Assembly (NCBI GenBank): GCA_964482235.1
Contig: CAYZWU010000053.1
Location: 1-35,899, forward strand
Direction: 5' to 3'
DNA length: 35,899 nt
Source of the DNA: CAYZWU01 sp964482235
GTDB taxonomy: Bacteria > Planctomycetota > B15-G4 > CAYZWU01
Shown: in pieces, positions 24,956 through 32,531 of the stretch
Layout: each line of letters opens with the position of its first letter
Position numbering within the stretch: the stretch's first letter is position 1
Program-made: the position numbers and the translations under genes
The notes under the pieces: generated by a model
The model's input: only the letters and a program-made list of their open reading frames with translations
Told to the model about the DNA's origin: nothing
Databases searched by the model: none

Positions 24956-26517
24956 GCCGCTCGTCCTCATCGCAGCGCTCCTTCCACCGCGGGCAGTACT
25001 CCGTTCTCCTGCGCGAGGGGCTGCGCATCAGTCTCTCGGGCGGGGACAACGACGAACCGGGACAGGGAGGCGGCAGCCGCAGCCTTCTGGGCGCCGCCTA
25101 CTGCCTCTCCCTCAGCACCATCGTGGCGGCCATCCTCTTCGACAGCGGCGACCCCGCCCGGTTTCTGCTCTTCACCACGTCCTTCTCCATGATCTTCACG
25201 GCCACGAGCGTGATCGGCGAGCTGGCCGACGGGATCTTCCGCCCCCTCGATATTGCCGTGACCGGACATCTGCCCGTGTCCGGGCTCACGCGGTTCGCGG
25301 CGCGCTTCTCCGAGCTGGGCGTGATTCTCCTTCTCCTCACCCTGAACCTGAACCTCACGCCCGCGATCCTGCTCTGCTTCATGACCGGCGGGAATCCGGC
25401 CGCCCCCCTGGCCTGCCTGCTCTGCGGACTGGCCGGAGCCTTCTTCACTGCCGGAGGGTGCGTCCTTCTCTTCGCCGTGACGCAGCGCCTTCTCGGCGCG
25501 TCGCGGATCCGGGGAGCGCTGCTTCACCTGAACGTGATCGTGACCCTGGCCATCCTCGGCCTCTTCGTCAATCTCGGCAGCCTGATGGAAAGCCGGGCGT
25601 TCCAGGCCGTGGTCGAGGAAGGATGGTCGCCATGGTACCCGCCGTCATGGTTCGCAAGCCTGGCGCTCCTGGTTCTCGGCCTGCCGGGAGGCGAGATCGG
25701 CGCGGCCCTGCTCTGCACCGCGGCTCTCGGCATGACGATCGCCCCCCTGGTCGTGGCGGCCTTCGGCAGGGACGGCATGACGAGCCAGGGGGCGCGGAAG
25801 CGGGGAGGGCGCTCGGCGCCCGGTTTCCTGATGCGGCGGTTCGAGCTCCTGTTCGTGAAGCGGGAGGAGAAGGCGGCCTTCGAGTTCACCGCCGTCAACC
25901 TGGGCCGGGACCGCGGCTTCCGGTTGAAGGCCTATCCCCTGATCGGCCTGCCCCTCCTGATGATGTTCACGAGCCTCTACGAGGATCGCGATCCCCTCTA
26001 CTTCATCTTCATGCTGCAGCTGATGATCATCTACCTTCCCCTGGTGATCACCTTCGTGCCCTACACGGACCACCACCACGCCGCATGGATCTTCAGCGCC
26101 CTGCCCGTGGAGAAGCCGGCCGCCTTCGCGCGCGGGGCGGAGAAGGCGTTCATCTATCGCATCGTGCTGCCCTCCTTCTTCATCGCGGGCCTCTCGCTCT
26201 CCCTCATCTGGTCGCCGGCGGCCGCCTGGCTCAACGCGGCCTACTCGTTCTTCGTGGCCCTCATCTTCGTCTGGGTCAGGTTCCGGCAGATCCACGCCTA
26301 CCCGTTCTCCCTGGAGTTCAAGAGCGTGGTGGCCCAGAACCTCATGGCCGGGCTCTTCACCGCTCTCATGCTCCTCGCTCTCGTCGCGCTGATTCAGTAC
26401 TACTCCAACGCCGACATCAAGGTGATGCTGGCCCAGATCGCGGGCCTGGCCCTTCTGGTCAAGGGGCTCTTCATCTTCTCGGGCCTGAAAAAACGAGTGA
26501 AGGAGAATCCGTCATGA
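24952..26517 (+). CDS. ABC transporter permease, about 12 membrane segments
   Basis: This 521-residue membrane protein overlaps the ATPase gene by ATGA. About 12 hydrophobic segments are visible, for example LLLTLNLNLTPAILLCF, LACLLCGLAGAFFTAGGCVLLF, MLQLMIIYLPLVITFVPYT and NLMAGLFTALMLLALVALI. A long charged loop near residues 265-310 contains FLMRRFELLFVKREEKAAF. The N-terminal 40 residues are polar and Ser/Gly-rich. The substrate cannot be told from sequence. Position between the ATPase and a small membrane protein, followed closely by a secreted glycosidase, points to a single transcription unit. Confidence 0.85.
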   Translation: MSRSSSSQRSFHRGQYSVLLREGLRISLSGGDNDEPGQGGGSRSLLGAAYCLSLSTIVAAILFDSGDPARFLLFTTSFSMIFTATSVIGELADGIFRPLDIAVTGHLPVSGLTRFAARFSELGVILLLLTLNLNLTPAILLCFMTGGNPAAPLACLLCGLAGAFFTAGGCVLLFAVTQRLLGASRIRGALLHLNVIVTLAILGLFVNLGSLMESRAFQAVVEEGWSPWYPPSWFASLALLVLGLPGGEIGAALLCTAALGMTIAPLVVAAFGRDGMTSQGARKRGGRSAPGFLMRRFELLFVKREEKAAFEFTAVNLGRDRGFRLKAYPLIGLPLLMMFTSLYEDRDPLYFIFMLQLMIIYLPLVITFVPYTDHHHAAWIFSALPVEKPAAFARGAEKAFIYRIVLPSFFIAGLSLSLIWSPAAAWLNAAYSFFVALIFVWVRFRQIHAYPFSLEFKSVVAQNLMAGLFTALMLLALVALIQYYSNADIKVMLAQIAGLALLVKGLFIFSGLKKRVKENPS

Positions 26518-26618
26518 CGGAACAGCAGCCTCCGGTGAAGATAAACACTCTCTTCCGCTCGTACCTCCTTCTCTATCTCGTCTTCACGGCCATTGCCGTG
26601 ATCATCGGGTTATGCTGA
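26514..26618 (+). CDS. 34-residue single-TM small protein
   Basis: ATG at 26514 overlaps the permease stop by ATGA, the same coupling as between the ATPase and permease genes. GGAG (AAGGAG) lies about seven bases upstream, inside the permease gene. The product has a short polar N-terminus (MTEQQPPVKINTLFR) and one hydrophobic helix (SYLLLYLVFTAIAVIIGLC). It is too short for most gene callers. It ends 16 bases before the glycosidase gene. A transporter subunit or regulator is a reasonable guess; no family is recognised. Confidence 0.65.
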   Translation: MTEQQPPVKINTLFRSYLLLYLVFTAIAVIIGLC

Positions 26619-26634
26619 TCCGGAGGAGAATGTC

Positions 26635-29478
26635 ATGCTGAAAGCCTGTTTTCTCTTCGTCCTCTTTCTGTCCGCCCTGCCCCTGGCGGCCGAGGACGCC
26701 GTCGTCTCTTTTTCCGGCACCGAGGTCCGCTTCCTGGAGAAGGAGCGCTTCATCACGATCACGGATCTCCAATCGGGCCCGCTCCTCGTGGAAGGCGTGA
26801 TTCTCGTCCAGAAGGACGATGCGTTCTTTTCCACCCTGGACAGGAACCTCGCCTGGAAAACGAACGTTGATCGCGAGAACAGGACTCTCTCCCTCAGGAT
26901 CCCGGACTCCCTCATCTGCCGCATCACGATCGGGAACAACGGGAGCGTTGTCCTGCGGACCGACAAGCCCGAAGACGGTTACGCCCTCTTCTCCGCCTCC
27001 ATCCCCTGCGGAGTCAGGGGTCAGCCCGCCATGCTGCAGCACGAGCAGGAGTCGGACCGGCGCGTTCTCACGACGTTCCTCGGACCGGCGTTCTTTTGCG
27101 GCGCCCGCTCCCTTTTTCTCCTCGATCGCGATCTTGCCCTCACCGCCTCGTCGGACGGCAAGGCGGAATGGCAGCGGAAGGACGGGTGGTCCCTCCTGGC
27201 CCAGGCATCCTCGGGAAAGAGCCTCCTCCGCCTGGAGATCAGGCGGCGCTACTATCGCGACACGCTGGGTATCGAGTTCTACAAGCCCTTTCGGCCCGCA
27301 AGCTACTGGACGACGCCGCCCGTGGTAGCCATGACCTGGTACGGGATCGAGGGGTGGAAGGGCAAGCCGGCGCAGAGGAAAGAGTGGCTCTATCCGCAGA
27401 TCGACTGGGTCGCCGAGCATCTTCTCCCCTTTGCCAAAGAGCTCGTCTTCCAGCTCGACGACAACTACCTTTTCGATGACGACGCCTACATGCGCGACCT
27501 CTCCGACTACATCCGGTCGAAAGGCCTGATCCCCGGAATCTGGTTCACCCCCTTCGGTGTTGCCGATGCGGCCTGCGCGGAGAGGAATTCCTCCTGGTTT
27601 CTCCACGATGCGGAGGGGCGCCTGCTGAAAGCCTTCGGCGGCGTGAACTTCGGCGATGGCAAATCCAGCGCCACGGCCGTGCTCAACACACGGAATCCCG
27701 AGGCCGTGGAAGCCTGCTATGCCGCTTTCTGGAAGAGGGCGAGCGAGACGTGGAACTTCGACTTCTTCAAGATCGACGGCCAGCCCCAGGTGGCTGACCG
27801 GTACAGGAAAGCGAAGGACGGAGGAGGCGCGGCGGGCTACAGGAAAGGCCTGGCGATCGGGCGAACGATCGTGGGCGAAGAGAAGTTCATCAACGGCTGC
27901 TGGGGGACGCCTCTCGATGCGGTCGGTCTGGTGGACGGCTCGCGGACCGGGCCGGACACGGGCAACCATCCCCATGCGATCGACGTGATCGTGCGCTGGA
28001 ACTTCCTCAACAACATCTGCTGGTGGTGCGATCCCGATGCCGCGGCCAACCTCTTCAAGGCCGACAACGCACGCGTGCGCCTGAACGCCCAGGCCCGGGT
28101 GCTCACGGGGCAGCAGTTCCTCACCGACGACGTCTGGACCGAGGTCAACCCCGACTGTCGCCGCACCTGGCAGCGCTCCTTTCCCTCCCTCGCCGCACGA
28201 CCGCTCAACCTCTACCCGATCGAGTCGTGGCGCGAGTACGACCTCTTCGATCTGCGGATCGCCAGATCCTGGGGGACGTGGGACGTGGTTGGCCTCTTCA
28301 ACTTCGACGGAAGAAAGGCAACCAGGGAGCTCGATCTCGGGAGGCTCTCCCTCGATGCCGAACAGGTCCATCTCTTCGAGTACTGGTCTTCGCGCTATCT
28401 GGGCCGCCTGCCCGCGAAGGCCGTGACCCATCGGATCTGCGCTCCGTACGAGGGGCAGCTCTTCTCCGTCGTGCCCGCCTCCCTTGATCGGCCCGACCTG
28501 ATCTCCACGAGCCGCCATCTCAGCCAGGGCGGCCTCGACGTGAAGCAGCTTCGCTGGATCAAAAAGGATGACGGGTGGATCGCCGAGGGACGGTCGAGTC
28601 ATCTCGTCAAGGACGATCCTTATCAGCTCTTCTTCGCCGCGAACCGGTACAGGGCAGCCGACTGCTCCGTTTCCCGGGGCACCGCGGAAGTCGTTGCCAG
28701 CGACGCTCTGGCGAAAATCCGGATCGATCCGGAACAGAGCGGTGAGGTGGAATGGCGGGTTGCATTCGTCCCTGTCACAGGAACGCGGTTCTCCGTCGAG
28801 CCTGCAGTCTGCGACCTGGTTCTTGGCAGGGAGGCCTGCATTCACATCCAGAGCCGCGGGACCGAGGCCTTCGAGTGGAAGGCCTCGGTCTCCGATCGCC
28901 GGATCAAGGTCTCCCCCCAGAGCGGCAGCCTCGACAGGTGGCCCGCAAGGTCCTCGATTTTCGTGCGTGTCGATCACACCGGCCTGCCTCCGGAATATCC
29001 ATGGGGTGGACTGTTGTTCATCGAGCCGACGCACGATCCCGGATCGAAGCAGACGATCCTGCTGAATTCGATCACCCCCCTTCCCGAAGACCTGGCGCTC
29101 CGCGCCAAGGCGTCCGCCTCGTCGATCTGGGGACCGGGCTACGAGGCGGCCCGGGTCAATGACGGCGATGACCAGAGCCGCTGGAACAGCAGGAAGGGCG
29201 AGAAGGCCGGGGCGTGGATCGAGCTCTCCTGGCCTGAGGCCGTGACCTGCGACAGCATCGTGATCGACGAGTGCATCGACTACGGCCACAGGATCGAAGC
29301 GTGGCGGCTCGAGTCGATCGGCGATACCGCCACGGTCCTGGCGCGGGGCGAGAAGATCGGGCGTCGTCTCGTCCTCGATCTCGAGAAGCCGACCAGGCTC
29401 GAGACGATCCGCCTCGTAATCGAGAAAGCGTCGGAAGTGCCCACGATCCACGAGATCGCGTGCTATCGGTGGAGATAG
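26635..29478 (+). CDS. Secreted clan GH-D glycoside hydrolase (alpha-galactosidase-like) with F5/8-type C-terminal domain
   Basis: The protein has 947 residues, with GGAGGAG six bases before the ATG and a signal peptide (1 to about 19). An N-terminal beta-sandwich (about 20-225) is followed by a TIM barrel (about 228-520). FDFFKIDG places Asp381 as the likely nucleophile and DGSRTGPD (434-441) supplies the acid/base Asp441, the arrangement of GH36/GH27-type alpha-galactosidases. WYGIEGW, QLDDNYLFDDD and GIWFTPFG are further barrel strands. A beta-domain and an Ig-like part follow, and the last 140 residues (SIWGPGYEAARVNDGDDQSRWNS) form a discoidin/F5-8 type carbohydrate-binding domain. It probably removes alpha-linked sugars outside the cell. 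It follows the ABC genes by 16 bases. Confidence 0.82.
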   Translation: MLKACFLFVLFLSALPLAAEDAVVSFSGTEVRFLEKERFITITDLQSGPLLVEGVILVQKDDAFFSTLDRNLAWKTNVDRENRTLSLRIPDSLICRITIGNNGSVVLRTDKPEDGYALFSASIPCGVRGQPAMLQHEQESDRRVLTTFLGPAFFCGARSLFLLDRDLALTASSDGKAEWQRKDGWSLLAQASSGKSLLRLEIRRRYYRDTLGIEFYKPFRPASYWTTPPVVAMTWYGIEGWKGKPAQRKEWLYPQIDWVAEHLLPFAKELVFQLDDNYLFDDDAYMRDLSDYIRSKGLIPGIWFTPFGVADAACAERNSSWFLHDAEGRLLKAFGGVNFGDGKSSATAVLNTRNPEAVEACYAAFWKRASETWNFDFFKIDGQPQVADRYRKAKDGGGAAGYRKGLAIGRTIVGEEKFINGCWGTPLDAVGLVDGSRTGPDTGNHPHAIDVIVRWNFLNNICWWCDPDAAANLFKADNARVRLNAQARVLTGQQFLTDDVWTEVNPDCRRTWQRSFPSLAARPLNLYPIESWREYDLFDLRIARSWGTWDVVGLFNFDGRKATRELDLGRLSLDAEQVHLFEYWSSRYLGRLPAKAVTHRICAPYEGQLFSVVPASLDRPDLISTSRHLSQGGLDVKQLRWIKKDDGWIAEGRSSHLVKDDPYQLFFAANRYRAADCSVSRGTAEVVASDALAKIRIDPEQSGEVEWRVAFVPVTGTRFSVEPAVCDLVLGREACIHIQSRGTEAFEWKASVSDRRIKVSPQSGSLDRWPARSSIFVRVDHTGLPPEYPWGGLLFIEPTHDPGSKQTILLNSITPLPEDLALRAKASASSIWGPGYEAARVNDGDDQSRWNSRKGEKAGAWIELSWPEAVTCDSIVIDECIDYGHRIEAWRLESIGDTATVLARGEKIGRRLVLDLEKPTRLETIRLVIEKASEVPTIHEIACYRWR

Positions 29479-29495
29479 GCCGCTGCCCGCGGCGA

Positions 29496-29523
29496 TTGAC
29501 TTGCACCAACAAATCAATATAAT
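29496..29523 (+). promoter_or_regulatory. Strong housekeeping-type promoter for the VCBS protein gene
   Basis: TTGACT (29496-29501) and a perfect TATAAT (29518-29523) are separated by 16 bases. They lie 53 bases upstream of the ATG at 29577, leaving a leader of about 46 bases. This is the best sigma-70-type promoter in the window and separates the propeller gene from the upstream glycosidase operon. Confidence 0.7.
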
Positions 29524-29576
29524 GAAATTCGATAGAGACTGATCCTCGAAGCCTGCAAACATCAAGGGAGTAGAAG

Positions 29577-31403
29577 ATGAAAAAACGAATAGCCTTCGTG
29601 CCGGCCGCGCTTGCCGCATTGTTTCTGTTCGTCCCCATCGCTCTTCCGGACGACGAGATCAAGATGATCTCCGTATCGGACGAGGGCGCGCTCGTTCCCG
29701 GCAAGGCCGAGGTCTCCTCGTGCAGCGCTGCCGTTCCCGCGAACCAGGGAACCCGCGCAGCCCAGATGCCAGGCTGGCCCATCTCGATAGGGAAGGATGG
29801 GAACTTCGCCCCGAGCCGGGGCCTGATCTTTGCCGACCTGAACAACGACGGCCCGCTCGATGTCATCGTCTCGAGCACCGACGGAAAGCTCTATGCCTGG
29901 GATCACACCGGAACGGCGCTGCCCGGCTTTCCCGTCACGCTGAACAACATGGCGCAGTACGCCCCGAGCGCCGCGGACCTCGACGGCGACGGCGACCTCG
30001 AGATCGTCCAGTTCACGCGGGGCTGGACCGACGGCGGCCGCATCTACATCATCGATCACCAGGGGAACGTGCTGCCCGGATTTCCGATCAGCCTGAACAA
30101 CAACAACATCTCCGGCGGCGCCCCGGCGATCTTCGACCTCGATAACGACGGAGTCATGGAGTTCCTGGCGCCCGAGAGGGACTACCCCCTGGGCATCCTG
30201 CACATCTTCGAGATCGACGGGACCGAGTGGAGCGGCGGCTGGCCCGTCACCCTCGACCACGTGCCCACCGGCACCCCGACGATCGGCGACGTGGACAACG
30301 ACGGGGCGGTGGAGATCGCCTACCTCTCCTATGACAGCATCTACCTCCTGGAGCTCGACGGCTCCGGCATGGCCGGATGGCCGAAGCAGATCGCGAACGT
30401 CAACTTCAGCTACCAGTCGCCGGCCCTCGCCGACCTGGACGATGACGGCGACCTGGAGATCGTGGTGGGCGCCCACAAGAATTCGGCCGGGTGCTACGTC
30501 TTCCATCACGACGGCACCACCTACCCCGGGTGGCCCAAGCTGCTGGGGACGTGGACCTACTGCGCACCCACGGTGACGGACCTGGAGAACGACGGCCAGC
30601 TCGACATCCTCGACGGCCGGGCAGGTGGATTCTCCGGAACGAGCAACTGCTTCTGGGCCTGGACCGAGGCGGGTGTGACCAAGCCGGGCTTCCCCTACTC
30701 CATGAGCCACGGCGGCGGGTCGGAAGGCCCCCTCACCGTGGCGGACGTGAACAACGACGGCCTGATGGAGATCTTCGCCGACCACAACATCTCGGTCTCA
30801 GGCGACGGCTATCTCTTCGGCGTGGACTCCTCGGGCAACGACCTGCCCGGCTTCCCGCTGAGGCCCAAGGGATTCACCTACATGAACGGCGCCACGATCG
30901 GCGACGTGGACGGCGACGGCGACTACGAGCTCGGCGTGCTCTCGTACAGCGACCTCACAGTCGATGTCAACCTCTACGACCTGACCGGCATCTTCCACCC
31001 GGCGGACGTTTCGTGGGAGGTCTATCACAAGAGGAACCGCCGCGGCGGATTGATCCACAGCGAGGACCGCCTCCACATCCAGGGCACCTTCGCCCTCGGC
31101 GCCACGGTGACTTTCTATATTCACGACGATCCGGGCCGTTTCGCCTTCCTCTGGGCTTCGCGCGGGACGGATCTGGTCCGGCATCCTCTCTTCGGCTGGG
31201 TCCACCTCGACCAAAGCCTGCTGCTTTCGTCGATCTTCTTCAACGAGGTGATTCCTGCCGCCGGCGAGGTCGCGATGCCGGTGACCATCCCGAACTACCC
31301 CGGGATCGTTGGCTTGACTTTCTACTTTCAGGGTTTGCATGGAGCCAATCCGCTGGGAGGCGACGGGATCATGACGAACATGCTGGGCCGGACGATCCAG
31401 TAG
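29577..31403 (+). CDS. Secreted FG-GAP/VCBS beta-propeller protein
   Basis: This 608-residue protein has a signal peptide (KKRIAFVPAALAALFLFV, about 1-24). Eight repeats carry Ca-binding-loop-like motifs from residue 87 to about 455: DLNNDGPLD, DLDGDGDLE, DLDNDGVME, DVDNDGAVE, DLDDDGDLE, DLENDGQLD, DVNNDGLME, DVDGDGDYE. Each is followed by a hydrophobic strand and an LPGFP or AGWP turn, giving an integrin-like propeller. The last 100 residues (GATVTFYIHDDPG to LTFYFQGLHG and MTNMLGRTIQ) form a small beta domain of the same layout as the tail of the three beta-helix proteins. Adhesion or polymer binding outside the cell is likely. It is expressed from the strong promoter just upstream. Confidence 0.88.
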   Translation: MKKRIAFVPAALAALFLFVPIALPDDEIKMISVSDEGALVPGKAEVSSCSAAVPANQGTRAAQMPGWPISIGKDGNFAPSRGLIFADLNNDGPLDVIVSSTDGKLYAWDHTGTALPGFPVTLNNMAQYAPSAADLDGDGDLEIVQFTRGWTDGGRIYIIDHQGNVLPGFPISLNNNNISGGAPAIFDLDNDGVMEFLAPERDYPLGILHIFEIDGTEWSGGWPVTLDHVPTGTPTIGDVDNDGAVEIAYLSYDSIYLLELDGSGMAGWPKQIANVNFSYQSPALADLDDDGDLEIVVGAHKNSAGCYVFHHDGTTYPGWPKLLGTWTYCAPTVTDLENDGQLDILDGRAGGFSGTSNCFWAWTEAGVTKPGFPYSMSHGGGSEGPLTVADVNNDGLMEIFADHNISVSGDGYLFGVDSSGNDLPGFPLRPKGFTYMNGATIGDVDGDGDYELGVLSYSDLTVDVNLYDLTGIFHPADVSWEVYHKRNRRGGLIHSEDRLHIQGTFALGATVTFYIHDDPGRFAFLWASRGTDLVRHPLFGWVHLDQSLLLSSIFFNEVIPAAGEVAMPVTIPNYPGIVGLTFYFQGLHGANPLGGDGIMTNMLGRTIQ

Positions 31404-31511
31404 GACGGACGGCAAAGCCCACGGTTCCGCCTCGATGCCCCCGGGTGTATAATCCGGCGAAAACAGTCCGGACCAGGCAGCCCACGGGGCAATATAGAGG
31501 CAGTGGTTCCC

Positions 31512-32435
31512 ATGAAGAAGAATGTCGTTGTTTGCACCGCTTTGTTGATCCTCGCCCTCGCCATCCTTTCGTGCGCCGGCCCGAGCGGCTGGGCCGTGAC
31601 GGACGATCCGGGTAACGAGGCAGGGAAGGGCGACGCCGCCGTCCTCGAGCAGGGCGCCGCCGCCGTGCCTGAAGAGTCGCAGGCCGTTCGCGAGCAGACC
31701 ACCGCCCTTCCCGAAGAGGCCGCCGGCATCCTCACCTCGTTCGGAATCATCGGCGCCAGCGTCAGCGATGGATTCGGCCTGTACAATACGGACCTGTCCG
31801 ACGTCTTCGACGCGGCGATCAGGATTCCGCACAAGATCACACTTGTCGCCTCCGCTCTCTTTTTCATGTCGCCCGACAGCTACTGCGATTTCGCCATCAA
31901 CAGGCTGGAAAAGGTTGAGCCGACCGTTGTCTTCGGCATCGACTTCTTCTTCTGGTTCGCCTACGGCGTGGAGGAAAACCTCGAGGATCGGCAGGAGCTC
32001 CTCAGGCGGGGCTGTGCCTTTGCCGAGCGGTTCGAGTGCCCCTTCATCGCCGGCGACCTCCCCGACGTGCGCGAGGCGGCCGGCCTCATGCTCCTGAACG
32101 AGCAGATCCCCTCGATCGAGGAGCTCGAGATCCTCAATGCACAGCTCCACGCCTGGGCGGCCGGGCGCCCGTCCGTCCACATCCTCCCCCTGTCCGACTG
32201 GATCGTCCGGCTGAAGCAGGGCAAGGAGGTCGAGGTGAACGGGGCCACGCGTGTCTTCGAAAAGGAGGAGGTCATGCAGTGGGACAACATCCACGTCAAC
32301 GAGCGCGGGATGGCCATATTGGTCATCAAGTCCCTCGAGACATTGATGGAGCACCACCCCGCGGTCGGCAGGAAGGATCTCGTGCTGGACATGGATGAGC
32401 TCCTCGACCGCGTGATGAAGGCCAAGGAGCGGTAG
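31512..32435 (+). CDS. SGNH/GDSL-hydrolase-like lipoprotein
   Basis: This is a 307-residue protein from ATG 31512; an in-frame GTG at 31503 is an alternative. The signal peptide LILALAILSC makes Cys21 a good lipidation site. A low-complexity Ala/Glu linker (about 35-72) leads to the hydrolase core. GIIGASVSDGFGL (78-90) is a block I variant with Ser83 where GDSL enzymes keep the nucleophile, and WDNIHVNERG places Asp258 and His261 as the D..H of block V. The middle has a hydrophobic FGIDFFFWFAYG. An esterase or acyl-hydrolase anchored in the membrane is inferred; the GDS aspartate is replaced by Ala. A TATAAT at 31448-31453 may be its -10 element. Confidence 0.65.
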   Translation: MKKNVVVCTALLILALAILSCAGPSGWAVTDDPGNEAGKGDAAVLEQGAAAVPEESQAVREQTTALPEEAAGILTSFGIIGASVSDGFGLYNTDLSDVFDAAIRIPHKITLVASALFFMSPDSYCDFAINRLEKVEPTVVFGIDFFFWFAYGVEENLEDRQELLRRGCAFAERFECPFIAGDLPDVREAAGLMLLNEQIPSIEELEILNAQLHAWAAGRPSVHILPLSDWIVRLKQGKEVEVNGATRVFEKEEVMQWDNIHVNERGMAILVIKSLETLMEHHPAVGRKDLVLDMDELLDRVMKAKER

Positions 32436-32461
32436 GGCCTGTCCGGTCCACAGGGGCCTTT
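32436..32461 (+). terminator. Weak terminator-like hairpin after the SGNH-like gene
   Basis: GGCCTGT and ACAGGGGCC pair with a bulge around a seven-base loop and are followed by only three T. It sits between the convergent SGNH-like and M1 peptidase genes, where a terminator is expected, but the T run is poor. Confidence 0.3.
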
Positions 32462-32531
32462 GACCCGAAGATCCTGCACATTCCGGACGTGGAAAGAGCT
32501 CGAATTCTACCCGCGCCGTCGCACGTCCGCG

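Noticed and set aside
26602..29619. 1005-residue open frame on the minus strand opposite the glycosidase
   Set aside because: It is a shadow of a GC-rich gene: no family motifs, Arg/Gly/Pro-rich composition, and the plus-strand frame has a signal peptide, catalytic motifs and a ribosome binding site.
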